Below, piece after piece: positions 5,897 through 7,176 of a stretch of 7,176 bases of DNA. The position numbers were made by a program, and so were the translations under genes. This stretch comes from an uncultured Clostridia bacterium. GTDB lineage: Bacteria; Bacillota; Clostridia; Peptostreptococcales; Anaerovoracaceae. The notes below the pieces were generated by a model. That model did no database searches. It was not told the origin of the DNA and saw only the letters and a program-made list of their open reading frames with translations. Location: NCBI GenBank assembly GCA_946402595.1, contig CAMIWY010000069.1, forward strand, positions 1 through 7,176, written 5' to 3'. Each line of letters opens with the position of its first letter. The stretch's first letter is position 1.

Positions 5897-7176
5897 ATGC
5901 TGAAAGTACTTAAATTCGGCGGATCAAGTCTGGCTGACAGCAGCCAGTTCCAGAAGGTAAAGGGAATAGTCGACAGCGACAGCTCAAGACAGGTGGTCGT
6001 GGTCAGCGCACCGGGCAAAAGGCACAGCGATGACAACAAGATAACGGACCTTCTGTACCTGATCCACGCTCATATGAAATACGGAGTGTCCTACGACAGC
6101 ATACTTGTCATGATAATGGACAGATATGCCGAGATCAGACAGACACTCGGACTTACGACAGAGATAGAGAAGATAATAGATGATACTTTTGCCGGTATCG
6201 ACAAGAAGACACCGGTAGACTTCATCGTATCAAGGGGAGAGTACTTCTGTGCAAGACTCATGGCAGAGTATCTCGGTTATCACTTCGTGGATGCTGCAGA
6301 CTGGCTCATGTTCGACTATGAAGGCAAGGTCGATACAGCAGCTACAGAGAAAAAGCTCAGAGAGTACAAGGACAGCTACGGAACGATCGTAACTCCTGGA
6401 TTCTACGGTGCAATGCCGAACGGTGATGTCAGAGTCTTCCCGAGAGGCGGCTCAGATATCACAGGAGCGATCGCGGCAGCAGCTCTCAATGCGGATGTTT
6501 ATGAGAACTGGACTGACGTATCCGGGATACTGATGGTAGACCCGAGGATCGTACCTGATCCTAAGACGATAGCGAGAGTCACTTACGACGAGCTGAGAGA
6601 GCTCAGCTACATGGGAGCTTCCGTTTTGCACGAAGACACTGTATTCCCGGTCAGACTCAAGGACATTCCGGTCAACATAAAGAATACCAACGCTCCGGAT
6701 GATCCGGGCACCATCATCAGGGAGAACTTCGATGATGAGCTGGAAGAAGAGCATGAGAGGTTCATAACAGGAATCGCCGGCAAGAGGAATTTCTCGATCA
6801 TCAACATCTACAAGAGCAGGATCGGGGAGGACAAGCTCGGACTTCTGAGGCAGGTGCTCGAGGTGTTCGCCCGCTACGGCGTTCCGGTCGAGCAGATACC
6901 TAGCGGAGTAGACAGCTTCTCGGTAGTATTCCCGAGCGACAGCATCAGAGTGAAGAAATATGACCTGATGCATGAACTCAGCGATAACGAGATGATCGAC
7001 AATTGCTCTCTGACCGAGGGAATCAGTCTTATCGCCATTGTCGGAAGACAGATGGCTTACAGGACCGGTGTCTCGGGCAAGATCTTCAAGGCACTTGGAG
7101 AAAACCACGTCAACATCAGGACGATACAGCAGGGCTCTGATGAGATAAACATCATGGTCGGAGTATTTGATGAGGA
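5897..7176 (+). CDS. Aspartate kinase (partial, runs off the right edge)
   Basis: Phosphorylates aspartate to aspartyl-4-phosphate, the entry step to lysine, threonine and methionine. In the 426 codons present: KFGGSSLAD (6-14), the kinase nucleotide/substrate motif; SRGEYFCARLMAEYLG (112-127); TPGFYG (166-171); PRGGSDITGA (182-191), where many family members have G or S before RGGSD; and YENWTDVSGILMVDPRIVPD (202-221), the ATP/aspartate-site region. Two ACT domains follow, about 290-360 and from about 375. The second contains GRQMAYRTGVSGKIFKALG and NIRTIQQGSDEINIMVGV and is cut by the window end. Usual lengths of 435-450 suggest only a few codons are missing. The ACT pair implies allosteric control by lysine or threonine; which one cannot be read from sequence. 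The start at 5897 has AGGAGGGG (5883-5890) 6 bases upstream, overlapping the hom stop (TAG 5882-5884), so hom and this gene form an operon. The lysC/thrA/dapG-type symbol is uncertain and left blank. Confidence 0.95.
   Translation, partial: MLKVLKFGGSSLADSSQFQKVKGIVDSDSSRQVVVVSAPGKRHSDDNKITDLLYLIHAHMKYGVSYDSILVMIMDRYAEIRQTLGLTTEIEKIIDDTFAGIDKKTPVDFIVSRGEYFCARLMAEYLGYHFVDAADWLMFDYEGKVDTAATEKKLREYKDSYGTIVTPGFYGAMPNGDVRVFPRGGSDITGAIAAAALNADVYENWTDVSGILMVDPRIVPDPKTIARVTYDELRELSYMGASVLHEDTVFPVRLKDIPVNIKNTNAPDDPGTIIRENFDDELEEEHERFITGIAGKRNFSIINIYKSRIGEDKLGLLRQVLEVFARYGVPVEQIPSGVDSFSVVFPSDSIRVKKYDLMHELSDNEMIDNCSLTEGISLIAIVGRQMAYRTGVSGKIFKALGENHVNIRTIQQGSDEINIMVGVFDE

Noticed and set aside
6452..7108. 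218-codon open frame antisense to the aspartate kinase
   Set aside because: A codon-bias shadow of a clearly coding plus strand with aspartate kinase and ACT motifs.

Overview
The window looks like a chromosomal segment of an anaerobic Gram-positive bacterium, most likely class Clostridia (Bacillota). The evidence is the selenocysteine-type SelD with its clostridial-style signature, strong AGGAGG ribosome binding sites, a PheB/ThrR-type ACT regulator, a LysR protein of the kind found beside clostridial selenium genes, and AT-rich spacers between coding regions of balanced base composition. I cannot name the genus from sequence alone. There is no sign of phage, transposon, CRISPR or RNA genes.

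Layout. (i) Positions 1-92 may hold the last codons of an upstream gene. (ii) 199-1464 (+) is selD, selenide water dikinase. It is interrupted by an in-frame TGA at 445-447 that I read as selenocysteine, with a SECIS-like hairpin just downstream. A conventional gene caller would split or truncate it. (iii) A strong hairpin at 1494-1529 separates selD from a convergent minus-strand cluster. (iv) That cluster reads thrC (4477-2996), a small HTH-ACT regulator (2880-2443), then a LysR-type regulator (2429-1542). (v) A 243-bp divergent spacer at 4478-4720 carries palindromes. (vi) A plus-strand pair follows: hom (4721-5884) and an aspartate kinase (5897 to beyond the right edge).

How the genes work together. 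Aspartate kinase, homoserine dehydrogenase and threonine synthase are steps of the aspartate-to-threonine pathway. Aspartate-semialdehyde dehydrogenase and homoserine kinase are not in the window. The HTH-ACT protein next to thrC is a good candidate for the local amino-acid-responsive regulator, especially since Hom here lacks a normal C-terminal ACT domain. The LysR gene is tightly coupled to the ACT gene but faces selD, so it sits at the junction of the selenium and threonine modules. SelD makes selenophosphate, the selenium donor for selenocysteine. Since SelD here itself contains selenocysteine, its synthesis depends on its own product.

Most noteworthy: the unannotated selenocysteine codon and SECIS in selD; the roughly 66-residue Cys-containing N-terminal extension of SelD, with a promoter abutting its start codon; and the palindromes between thrC and hom. 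No wholly new system is evident; most genes belong to recognisable families.
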